Positions 7,386-14,277 of a stretch of DNA of 35,882 nucleotides are shown here, piece after piece. Source of the stretch: an uncultured Parvibacter sp. (lineage in GTDB: Bacteria; Actinomycetota; Coriobacteriia; Coriobacteriales; Eggerthellaceae); assembly GCA_910587945.1 (NCBI GenBank), contig CAJUNI010000016.1, positions 1 through 35,882 of the forward strand. The letters are read 5' to 3'. The notes under the pieces were generated by a model. It was not told where the DNA came from, searched no databases, and worked only from the letters and a program-made list of their open reading frames with translations. The first letter of the stretch is position 1. The number at the start of each line of letters is the position of its first letter. The position numbers were made by a program, and so were the translations under genes.

Positions 7386-7628
7386 ATGACTGACAAGACG
7401 GTAACTGAATTTGCAGAGGCTGAAGCAGCAAAGACTCAAGACGCAATCAAGGATTTGGAGCGCATTGAGGAAGAAGTAATGGCTGAGGCTGAGGCTTCTG
7501 TAGACGATTTCGATGCAATGAAGGACGAAGGCAAGGCCGCTGCTGCTGCAGAGACGGCATTCACGTTTGACAATGCAGAAATCGAGACTGAAATGCTCGA
7601 GGGCGAACTGGAAGAAGACGCTCAGTAG
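7386..7628 (+). CDS. Small acidic protein of unknown function
   Basis: 80 residues from the ATG at 7386, chosen because AAAGGAG (7371-7377) is 8 nt upstream. In-frame upstream starts lack such a site and would add residues of uneven composition. The protein is rich in Glu, Ala and Asp (MTDKTVTEFAEAEAAKTQDA at the start, LEGELEEDAQ at the end), has no Cys, Trp or Tyr, and looks helical or disordered with no membrane segment. I do not recognise a family. It is flanked by a good ribosome-binding site and a strong terminator, which supports expression. Its composition resembles the acidic tail of L17 in this window. Confidence 0.65.
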   Translation: MTDKTVTEFAEAEAAKTQDAIKDLERIEEEVMAEAEASVDDFDAMKDEGKAAAAAETAFTFDNAEIETEMLEGELEEDAQ

Positions 7629-7650
7629 TTTTCGATATCTCCTAGCCATG

Positions 7651-7702
7651 CTGCTCTCTAGCAGCACTCCTGCAAGGGCACACCTTAGGGTGTGCCCTTT
7701 TT
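7651..7702 (+). terminator. Intrinsic terminator after the small acidic gene
   Basis: GGGCACACC (7676-7684) pairs with GGTGTGCCC (7689-7697) around TTAG, followed by five T. A smaller hairpin GCTGC/GCAGC lies just before it (from about 7651). The T-run ends only 29 nt before the next start codon, so the next gene must have its own promoter. Confidence 0.9.
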
Positions 7703-7718
7703 CATGGGTCAGGGCCGG

Positions 7719-7731
7719 TATACTGATTTCA
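7719..7731 (+). promoter_or_regulatory. -10 element giving a probable leaderless mRNA
   Basis: TATACT at 7719-7724 places the expected start of transcription at 7730-7732, exactly on the ATG at 7731. There is no ribosome-binding sequence in front of that ATG, as expected for a leaderless message. No good -35 is visible. The terminator just upstream leaves little other room for a promoter. Confidence 0.5.
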
Positions 7732-8513
7732 TGACTGATTTTTCTCCCACAACTGCAGATGCGTTAAATTCACCGTCTCGGGGTCTTCAGGCCCTGGATA
7801 GTCGCGTGAAGATCGTGCTCTTGATGGCGATTACCATTACGGTCTTTTTTATTGATAGTCCGTTGGTGTTAGCGCTGTTGGCATTGGGCTTGGGCGTGCT
7901 TCTCGGCCGTGCGCGCTGTGAGTTCGCTCAGGTCTTTAAGTGGTTGCTCCCTATCTTGTTTATTGGGTTATTTACGCTGCTCTTTAATAGTTTTAGCGGG
8001 AATGGTCAGGATGGGGGCGTGGCATTTACGGTCGAAGGCGCTCTGCGGGGGCTCACCTTTGCACTGCGCATGGTGGACTTAGCCCTCGCAAGTTTTGTGA
8101 TTACCGTCACCACGTCACCGGAGCAGCTGATGAGTGCGTTCCGGTGGTTCTTGCGTCCCTTTGCAGCTTTGGGGGTACCTGTGGATGATATTGCGGTCAC
8201 CTTGAGCTTGGCCCTTCGCTTTATTCCTTTGGTTGCTCAGGAGTATGGCGCGATCCGTCAAGCTCAGTGGTGCCGAGGAGCCTCGATAGGAGAGGGGTGT
8301 TTGGGGGCACGGCTGCAAGCAGCGACGGCGTCTATCGCGCCCTTGTTTGCGGGGCTCTTCCGGCGGGGTACCTTGATGGCTCAAGCCATGGATGCTCGCT
8401 GCTATGGTGGCACCTCCCGGCGCAGTGAGTTGCAGCCAGTGAGGGCAACGGGCTTTGATGGGATAGTGCTGCTGTTGGGGTTGGCGCTCTGTGTGGCCCT
8501 TGCGTGGTGCTAG
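7731..8513 (+). CDS. ecfT: ECF-type transporter transmembrane subunit, EcfT/CbiQ family
   Basis: 260 residues from ATG 7731. It has the family layout: LDSRVKIVLLMAITITVFF near the N-terminus, five or so membrane segments, and two cytoplasmic coupling motifs that dock on the ATPases. These appear as WCRGAS (about 185) and AMDARCYGG (about 225). The second motif is normally Ala-Arg-Gly; here Cys replaces Gly. EcfT couples two ATPase subunits to a vitamin- or metal-binding S component. No ATPase or S-component gene is adjacent, so partners must be elsewhere and the substrate is unknown. A start at 7704 (MGQGRYTDF) is possible but falls on the terminator. Confidence 0.82.
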   Translation: MTDFSPTTADALNSPSRGLQALDSRVKIVLLMAITITVFFIDSPLVLALLALGLGVLLGRARCEFAQVFKWLLPILFIGLFTLLFNSFSGNGQDGGVAFTVEGALRGLTFALRMVDLALASFVITVTTSPEQLMSAFRWFLRPFAALGVPVDDIAVTLSLALRFIPLVAQEYGAIRQAQWCRGASIGEGCLGARLQAATASIAPLFAGLFRRGTLMAQAMDARCYGGTSRRSELQPVRATGFDGIVLLLGLALCVALAWC

Positions 8514-8666
8514 GGGCTGAGCTAACTGCGAGCGTGCCCGTAGACTGCGCGCTTCCAAGAACAGGCTCAGCTACCTTCTCGCCATTAACTCTTCCCCGTC
8601 GCTTTCGTCCAATTTGCGCGTTCTCGGTGCGCTTCAGGTAGAGCGGGTCTACGGACGAACTGCCCA

Positions 8667-8675
8667 TGCTATGAT
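8667..8675 (+). promoter_or_regulatory. Extended -10 promoter of eno
   Basis: TGCTATGAT fits the extended -10 consensus TGnTATAAT with one mismatch. The start would be near 8682, giving a leader of about 100 nt. No convincing -35 is present, as often seen with extended -10 promoters. Confidence 0.5.
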
Positions 8676-8710
8676 AGAAAAGTTGCTGGTTTGTCGTGCT
8701 CGGAAGTGGC

Positions 8711-8731
8711 GCAGAGAGCGTTGCTCTCTGC
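8711..8731 (+). promoter_or_regulatory. Perfect hairpin in the eno leader
   Basis: GCAGAGAGC and GCTCTCTGC form a 9-bp perfect stem with loop GTT, 51 nt before the start codon and with no T-run after it. It may stabilise the abundant eno mRNA at its 5' end; that is inference. Confidence 0.5.
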
Positions 8732-8781
8732 TAGGCAAGCAAGCAACCCCTAGGTCAGGTTTAGTTCCAAGGAGGAAATCC

Positions 8782-10071
8782 ATGAGCGTCATCATTGATG
8801 TGTACGGACGCGAAGTACTTGACTCCCGTGGCAACCCCACGGTTGAGGTTGAAGTGGTATTGGAAGATGGCGCCTATGGCCGCGCAATGGTTCCGTCCGG
8901 TGCTTCGACGGGCGCATTCGAGGCGGTAGAGCTGCGCGATTGCGATAAGAATCGCTATATGGGCAAAGGTACGCAGGATGCAGTCGCCCATGTGAATGAG
9001 GAAATTTCTGAAGCACTGTTGGGCTTGGAGGCTGATGATCAGCGTGCTGTGGATGCGGCAATGTTGAAGGCTGACGGGACCGACAATAAGGGCGCCCTGG
9101 GTGCTAACGCGATTCTTGGGGCTTCTTTGGCTGTAGCCCGTGCCGCGGCGGATTCTGCCGAGCTGCCGCTTTACAAATATGTGGGTGGCGTTAATGCTCA
9201 TCTGCTGCCGACCCCAATGATGAACATTCTCAACGGTGGTGTTCACGCCGACAACAACGTGGACTTCCAGGAGTACATGATTATGCCGGTGGGCGCTCAG
9301 ACCTTTGCCGAAGCTCTTCGTTGGTGCGTTGAAATTTATCACACCCTGAAGAAGGTGCTTCATGATGCCGGTCTTGGTGGCGGCGTTGGTGACGAGGGCG
9401 GCTTTGCTCCGAACCTCAAAGACAACGAGGAGCCTCTGAAGTACATCACTGAGGCTTGCGAAAAGGCTGGTTACAAGCCAGGAAAAGACATCATGTTTGC
9501 CATGGATCCGGCCTCTACCGAGTTCTACAACGCCGAAACGGGCAAATATGAGCTGAAGGGCGAAGGCCGCGAGCTCACCAGCGATGAGATGGTAGATTAC
9601 TGGGCCGCATTGGTGGAGAAGTATCCCATCATCTCCATCGAAGACGGTATGGCCGAAGAGGATTGGGATGGCTGGAAGGCTTTGACCGATCGCATTGGTA
9701 ATAAGGTTCAGCTGGTGGGCGACGACTTGTTTGTTACCAACTCTAAGCGTCTGGCCAAGGGTATCGAGCTTGGGTGCGCTAACGCTATCCTCATCAAGGT
9801 AAACCAGATTGGTTCCTTGAGTGAGACCTTGGATGCCATTCAGATGGCGAAGCAGGCGGGCTATGCCTGCGTCATGAGCCATCGTTCTGGTGAGACGGAA
9901 GACACCACCATCGCTGACTTGGCAGTGGCCTGCAACACGGGTCAAATCAAGACCGGCGCTCCGGCTCGCTCCGACCGGGTGGCTAAGTACAACCAGTTGC
10001 TTCGCATTGAAGAGCAGCTGGATAGTCAGGCGGCCTATGCTGGCATGAATGCGTTCTACAACCTGAAGTAG
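8782..10071 (+). CDS. eno: Enolase (phosphopyruvate hydratase)
   Basis: Interconverts 2-phosphoglycerate and phosphoenolpyruvate in glycolysis. 429 residues from ATG 8782, with AAGGAGG (8769-8775) 6 nt upstream. Reading further 5' to 8614 would add 56 unrelated residues across the promoter. Visible motifs are EVLDSRGNPTVEVEV, PSGASTGAFEAVELRD (the mobile active-site loop), GDEGGFAPN, SIEDGMAEEDWDG with metal ligands, GDDLFVTN, LIKVNQIGSLSETL with the catalytic lysine, and SHRSGETEDTTIADLAV, the family signature. Length is normal. It is monocistronic, between its own promoter and a strong terminator. Confidence 0.98.
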   Translation: MSVIIDVYGREVLDSRGNPTVEVEVVLEDGAYGRAMVPSGASTGAFEAVELRDCDKNRYMGKGTQDAVAHVNEEISEALLGLEADDQRAVDAAMLKADGTDNKGALGANAILGASLAVARAAADSAELPLYKYVGGVNAHLLPTPMMNILNGGVHADNNVDFQEYMIMPVGAQTFAEALRWCVEIYHTLKKVLHDAGLGGGVGDEGGFAPNLKDNEEPLKYITEACEKAGYKPGKDIMFAMDPASTEFYNAETGKYELKGEGRELTSDEMVDYWAALVEKYPIISIEDGMAEEDWDGWKALTDRIGNKVQLVGDDLFVTNSKRLAKGIELGCANAILIKVNQIGSLSETLDAIQMAKQAGYACVMSHRSGETEDTTIADLAVACNTGQIKTGAPARSDRVAKYNQLLRIEEQLDSQAAYAGMNAFYNLK

Positions 10072-10116
10072 ACGCTTGGTCAAGCAATAAGGCACAAGAG
10101 AACTTCTCTACAGATT

Positions 10117-10154
10117 AAAAGAGGCTGTGGCCCAAAAGGCTGCAGCCTCTTTTT
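10117..10154 (+). terminator. Intrinsic terminator of eno
   Basis: A stem of about 16 bp with two internal mismatches (10117-10132 with 10138-10153) closes on CAAAA. The 3' arm ends in a T-run. It lies 45 nt after the eno stop. Confidence 0.92.
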
Positions 10155-10402
10155 CTGTTCGTGAATAACTCAACTTATTCCCAGTGAATTCATTTCTGTC
10201 GAGTAAGCGAGGGACAGGGTGAGTGACGCTTCCTATGGCATGGCCGAATCTCTTCGTTGTCCCGTAGCGGGGGAGCCAACGGTTCTCCAACAAGGGCGCA
10301 ACAGCAAGGGAGAAACCCCTGGTTCTCTGGGGTATTACTGAGGCATCTCCTTACTATTGAACTCAGATCTTATACACAGTTTTGGCTGGTTAGGAGCATG
10401 CT
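10155..10402 (+). other. Oleate hydratase upstream region
   Basis: No gene seen. GGTTCTCC (10281-10288) can pair with GGAGAAACC (10309-10317, one bulge). An overlapping hairpin ACCCC/GGGGT (10315-10319/10329-10333) is exclusive with it. TATACA at 10371-10376 could be a -10 with a poor -35; the start would be near 10383, about 20 nt before the ATG. In that case the hairpins would be upstream DNA palindromes, possible operator sites, rather than leader RNA. Confidence 0.3.
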
Positions 10403-12316
10403 ATGTACTATTCAAGCGGTAACTATGAAGCCTTTGCCCATCCCTTAAAGCCTGAAGGAGTGGATGCGAAGCAAGCCTATATCATCGGATCGGGTTTGGC
10501 AGGATTGACGGCTGCGTGCTATCTGATTCGCGATGGTCAAATGGAGGGCAAGCGCATTCATATCCTCGAGCGTGATCCGCGTGCAGGCGGTGCCTGCGAT
10601 GGTTGGGATTATGCGCAGCTGGGCTATACCATGCGTGGTGGCCGCGAGATGGATAACCACTTCGAGGTAATGTGGGATTTGTATCGTGACATTCCCTCTA
10701 TCGAGGATCCCAACGTGAGCGTGCTGGATTACTACTACTGGCTGAATAAGCGCGACCCCAATTACTCGTTATGTCGTGCTACCGTGGATCGCGGTAAGGA
10801 TGCCCATACCGACAACAAGTTCGACCTGTCCGACAAGGGCTGCATGGAAATCATGAATCTCTTCTTTACTCCTGAAGAGGATCTCCAGGACAAAAAGATT
10901 ACCGAGTACTTCTCGGATGAGGTGCTCAATTCTAACTTCTGGCTCTATTGGCGCACGATGTTTGCCTTTGAAAACTGGCACAGCGCCCTTGAGATGAAGC
11001 GCTACATCACTCGCTTTATTCATCATGTGGGCGGGCTACCCGACTTCAGTGCGTTGCGTTTTACCCGGTACAACCAGTATGAATCTATGATTCTGCCTAT
11101 GGTGAAGTATCTGGAGGCTCACGGCGTTGACTTCCAATTTAATACCCATGTAGTTGACGTGCGGTTCTCTTGCGATGAGTCTAAGGATGACGCTCGCAAG
11201 GTTGCCACGCAAATTACGCTGCGTCGCAACGAAAGCCAAGCAGCTCAAGATGCAGCCACGGGCGTTCAAGGGGGAGGGGCTGTGAAAGTAGCCCCCGAAG
11301 AGACCATTGCGTTGACGGAAAATGATCTGGTCTTTATTACACCCGGTAGCTGTGTGGCGCATTCTTCCTTCGGATCTCAGGAGGCGCCGGCAAAGTTTGA
11401 TCCGGAGCTGGTAGCAGGCGATGGTTGGGATCTCTGGAAGCGCATTGCGGCTCAGAACCCTGCCTTCGGCCATCCGGAGAAGTTCTGCGGGAATCCCGAA
11501 CAGAGCAATTGGGAAAGCGCCACGGTGACCACTCTTGACGACAAGATCCTTCCCTATATTGAGGCTATTTGTAAGCGCGATCCGCTTTCGGGTGATGTGG
11601 TTACCGGCGGTATCGTGTCCGTTAAGGACTCGAGCTGGCTCTTGAGCTGGACTATCAATCGCCAACCTCAGTTCCGCGATCAGAAGCCTGGCACTGTTTG
11701 CGTGTGGGTCTATAGCCTCTTTACTGACAAGCCCGGCGACTATGTGAAAAAGGCCATGCGCGATTGTACGGGCGAAGAGATTTGCCAAGAGTGGCTGTAT
11801 CATCTGGGCGTTCCTGAGGATCAAATTGAGGATTTGGCGAAGCATAGTGCCAATACCGTCCCGTGCATGATGCCTTACATCACGGCATTCTTCATGCCTC
11901 GTGCTGAGGGCGATCGTCCGCAGGTGGTACCCGAGGGCGCCGTCAACTTTGCCTTTATCGGCCAGTTTGCCGAGACGCCGCGCGATACCATCTTCACCAC
12001 CGAGTATTCCATGCGTACGGGCATGGAGGCCGTGTACACCCTGTTGGATATTGATCGTGGTGTCCCTGAGGTCTGGGGAAGTGTCTTTGACTTGCGCTGC
12101 TTGCTGAACGCTACCGTGTTGCTGCGTGATGGTAAGCCGGCAACCGATATGAACATGAGCCTTATTGAGAAGCTCTTGCTGGCAAAGGGCCTCGATGAGA
12201 TTAAAGATACCGATATCTATGGCTTGTTGCGCGAATACGGGGTCATTCCCACAACGCCGAAGAATGAGGACATCCCCGGACCTGCTACCGGAGCGGTCTG
12301 GCCGGGTATTCACTAA
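10403..12316 (+). CDS. ohyA: Oleate hydratase (myosin-cross-reactive antigen family)
   Basis: FAD-dependent hydratase that adds water to the cis-9 double bond of oleate and similar unsaturated fatty acids to give 10-hydroxy acids (EC 4.2.1.53), often a detoxification step in gut and skin bacteria. 637 residues, within the family range. The dinucleotide site GSGLAGLTA is at 29-37. The signature RGGREMDNHFEVMWDLY begins at 78 and includes the catalytic-loop glutamate Glu82. TRYNQYESM at 221-229 carries the conserved tyrosine of the active site. AGGAG (10392-10396) lies 6 nt before the ATG. It stands alone and converges on a sodium:solute symporter across a shared terminator. Confidence 0.95.
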   Translation: MYYSSGNYEAFAHPLKPEGVDAKQAYIIGSGLAGLTAACYLIRDGQMEGKRIHILERDPRAGGACDGWDYAQLGYTMRGGREMDNHFEVMWDLYRDIPSIEDPNVSVLDYYYWLNKRDPNYSLCRATVDRGKDAHTDNKFDLSDKGCMEIMNLFFTPEEDLQDKKITEYFSDEVLNSNFWLYWRTMFAFENWHSALEMKRYITRFIHHVGGLPDFSALRFTRYNQYESMILPMVKYLEAHGVDFQFNTHVVDVRFSCDESKDDARKVATQITLRRNESQAAQDAATGVQGGGAVKVAPEETIALTENDLVFITPGSCVAHSSFGSQEAPAKFDPELVAGDGWDLWKRIAAQNPAFGHPEKFCGNPEQSNWESATVTTLDDKILPYIEAICKRDPLSGDVVTGGIVSVKDSSWLLSWTINRQPQFRDQKPGTVCVWVYSLFTDKPGDYVKKAMRDCTGEEICQEWLYHLGVPEDQIEDLAKHSANTVPCMMPYITAFFMPRAEGDRPQVVPEGAVNFAFIGQFAETPRDTIFTTEYSMRTGMEAVYTLLDIDRGVPEVWGSVFDLRCLLNATVLLRDGKPATDMNMSLIEKLLLAKGLDEIKDTDIYGLLREYGVIPTTPKNEDIPGPATGAVWPGIH

Positions 12317-12386
12317 GTGACAGTTTGACGTTGCGCTAGCGCGGGGTTTAGAACGACCGGCGCTTGAGTTGGTTGCAGTATGAAAC

Positions 12387-12433
12387 GAGTCAGACGGTTG
12401 TCTGGCTCACGGCATGACCCGACGGCCCTCGGG
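12387..12433. other. Two hairpins downstream of oleate hydratase
   Basis: GAGTCAGAC/GTCTGGCTC (12387-12395/12400-12408, loop GGTT) and CCCGA/TCGGG (12418-12422/12429-12433) precede the main terminator. Neither has a T-run. They may simply be 3' UTR structure. Confidence 0.35.
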
Positions 12434-12443
12434 CGCGCAATAA

Positions 12444-12479
12444 AAACAGGGACGGAAATTGAGGTTTCCGTCCCTGTTT
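12444..12479. terminator. Bidirectional terminator between convergent genes
   Basis: A 15-bp perfect stem, AAACAGGGACGGAAA (12444-12458) with its complement (12465-12479), loop TTGAGG. A-runs and T-runs flank both sides. It serves both oleate hydratase and the leftward symporter. Confidence 0.93.
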
Positions 12480-12532
12480 GATGTTGCGGGTGAAGGGAAA
12501 GTGGCAAGCAAATGCCGTTTCAGTAGAGGAGG

Positions 12533-14074
12533 CTAGGCGCCTACAGGCATATCACTATCAATAGCACGATCTTGATCGCTCGGGCCTTCAATACCCTCGG
12601 GGTCGCCGAGCTCACGACGACGAGCGGCTTCAGCTTCTCGTGCGGCAATTTCTTCCTTCGTGAAGCCCTTCCAGGTAGGCTTGATGCCCTTCTTCTTGTC
12701 TTGGGCGGCCGAAATCAGGCCCGGCACAATGTAGGCAAGCCAGCAGAGGATGGCTCCCCAAAGATTGACGCCCAGGAAGTTGGCATACTTGCCCTCACCA
12801 ATGTTCATAAAGGACAGCGAGGACGGATCCACAACATCCCAAATGCCCAAAATCATGCCAATCCAGAAGGCCAACATAAAGCCGAGGTTGGTGGGCTTTA
12901 CCACACCATGGAGCAAGAAGATGGGGCCGAGACCCATAATCATGGTGCCCGAAATAGTGGTTGCGGTGATGATGCTGGCGCCCATGATCATAGGGAGATT
13001 GCCGATCACACCAAAGATAATCATGGCGCCGATGCTGATCATACGAACGTTTTCCGGGGTGATGTTGATGATGCCCGGAAGATCGCGGGAGCAAAGCTTT
13101 CCGAGTGAGGTAAACGTAGAGTCAAGAGTGGAGCCAGCAGTTGAAATCATGATGACCGCCACAATGAAGAAGGCGAAGATACCCAAGGAGCGCGCCACAA
13201 TAACGGGGGCATCGGAGCCGCTGCGAGAGATGCCATCTAAGAACAGATCCACGCCTACTAAAGAGAACAAGGTGATGGCAACAAAGCCAAGGAGGCCAGC
13301 TACGATGAAGGCCTTGAGCATCTTCTTCTCTTCGCATAAAAAGCCGCGGTCAGTAAGAACGGCATCATGAAAGCCATAGGACAGGCACTGCAATCCGGCA
13401 CCGATGATAAAGTCAACGCCGCCCTCTAGCGACCAAACACCACTGGTGGCATAGGCGTCAATGCCATGCTGGGGCACAATCATGATGAGTACGCCAATAA
13501 GCAAAACGGCAAATAGCACTGCCTGAGCAATATCGGTAATCAGCGAACCACGCATGCCGCCTTTGCAGCAGTAGGCAATGGTAATGAATGTCATGAGCAG
13601 TGCTGCGATGATGAAGGGGGCGCTGCCGGAGTCACCATAGTAGGCGCCAATGACGGAGGTGTTTGACCAAACTTCGTTGAACAGACGCACCAGAATAGCT
13701 GCGGAGAAGCAGAAGGCAGCGGTAACGCCATAGTGCTCGGTGAGGAAGCTCACCATGCCGGTGGCGCCAAACTTGCGGCGCAAGCGATAGAGTGCCCAGC
13801 CGGTGAGCGGGATACACAGCCAATACACGGCATAGCCAATACCGCCGACAATGCCGAAATCGGCGCCCATATTGGCAGCATTCGTGACGGATTTCGCGAA
13901 GATCCAGGCAATGAACACTGACGCCATGATCATCCAGGGATTGGCGTCTTTGCCCTGACGGTTTTCGCCGCGGAAGAATCCACCCACGGTCACAGTCTTT
14001 GGCGAAATCAAGAACATCGCTACACCATAGACAATGAGAAAACCCCAAAATAGTAGGCCAGTCCAGTCAGTCAT
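12533..14074 (-). CDS. Sodium:solute symporter (SSS family)
   Basis: 513 residues with about thirteen hydrophobic segments and a charged C-terminal tail of roughly 50 residues. The family core is recognisable as an early segment with MASVFIAWIFAKSVTNAANMG, GYAVYWLCIPLTGWALYRLR, SFLTEHYG, and the later SLTDLIQA-like region (SLITDIAQAVLFA). STAGSTLDSTFTSLGKLCSRD corresponds to the helix that contributes sodium ligands. Substrate is not evident; the family imports sugars, proline, pantothenate, urea or organic acids. GGAAGGAG precedes the start. A 17-bp sequence 133 nt upstream also occurs upstream of the neighbouring radical SAM gene on the same strand. Confidence 0.9.
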   Translation of the reverse strand: MTDWTGLLFWGFLIVYGVAMFLISPKTVTVGGFFRGENRQGKDANPWMIMASVFIAWIFAKSVTNAANMGADFGIVGGIGYAVYWLCIPLTGWALYRLRRKFGATGMVSFLTEHYGVTAAFCFSAAILVRLFNEVWSNTSVIGAYYGDSGSAPFIIAALLMTFITIAYCCKGGMRGSLITDIAQAVLFAVLLIGVLIMIVPQHGIDAYATSGVWSLEGGVDFIIGAGLQCLSYGFHDAVLTDRGFLCEEKKMLKAFIVAGLLGFVAITLFSLVGVDLFLDGISRSGSDAPVIVARSLGIFAFFIVAVIMISTAGSTLDSTFTSLGKLCSRDLPGIINITPENVRMISIGAMIIFGVIGNLPMIMGASIITATTISGTMIMGLGPIFLLHGVVKPTNLGFMLAFWIGMILGIWDVVDPSSLSFMNIGEGKYANFLGVNLWGAILCWLAYIVPGLISAAQDKKKGIKPTWKGFTKEEIAAREAEAARRRELGDPEGIEGPSDQDRAIDSDMPVGA

Positions 14075-14206
14075 AGTTACTCCTTCCGATAAGAATCATG
14101 TCGCCTTAGAGGAGACGATCGAGGGGCGCGATCGGCTCACCCAAGGGGACAACTCGGGCGCTTTACTGGGGAAAGAAAAGCACGCCGCGCTAGCATGCCT
14201 TCTTTA

Positions 14207-14223
14207 GTGGACGATGTCTAATA
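14207..14223 (-). repeat. 17-bp repeat, copy 1, upstream of the SSS symporter
   Basis: Reads TATTAGACATCGTCCAC on the - strand (GTGGACGATGTCTAATA on +) and is identical to copy 2 at 16576-16592. It lies 133-149 nt before the symporter start. A related TCTATTAG (14233-14240) lies just beside it. It is probably a regulator binding site or promoter element. Confidence 0.6.
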
Positions 14224-14277
14224 TATGAATCGGTCTATTAGGTAAGCGGTCGTTTGGCGGTTTTGAGAAGCATCGGG

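Noticed and set aside
8614..8781. N-terminal extension of enolase by 56 residues
   Set aside because: The frame is open, but it includes the extended -10 promoter and leader hairpin, while AAGGAGG sits right before the ATG at 8782.
8761..10095. Open frame of 444 codons on the - strand across enolase
   Set aside because: It lies opposite the full length of eno, has no ribosome-binding site and no recognisable domain. Long antisense frames arise from the codon bias of highly expressed genes at this GC content.
11036..12313. Open frame of 425 codons opposite oleate hydratase
   Set aside because: Antisense shadow of a clear oleate hydratase; the translated product has no family resemblance and begins on the terminator side without a start signal.
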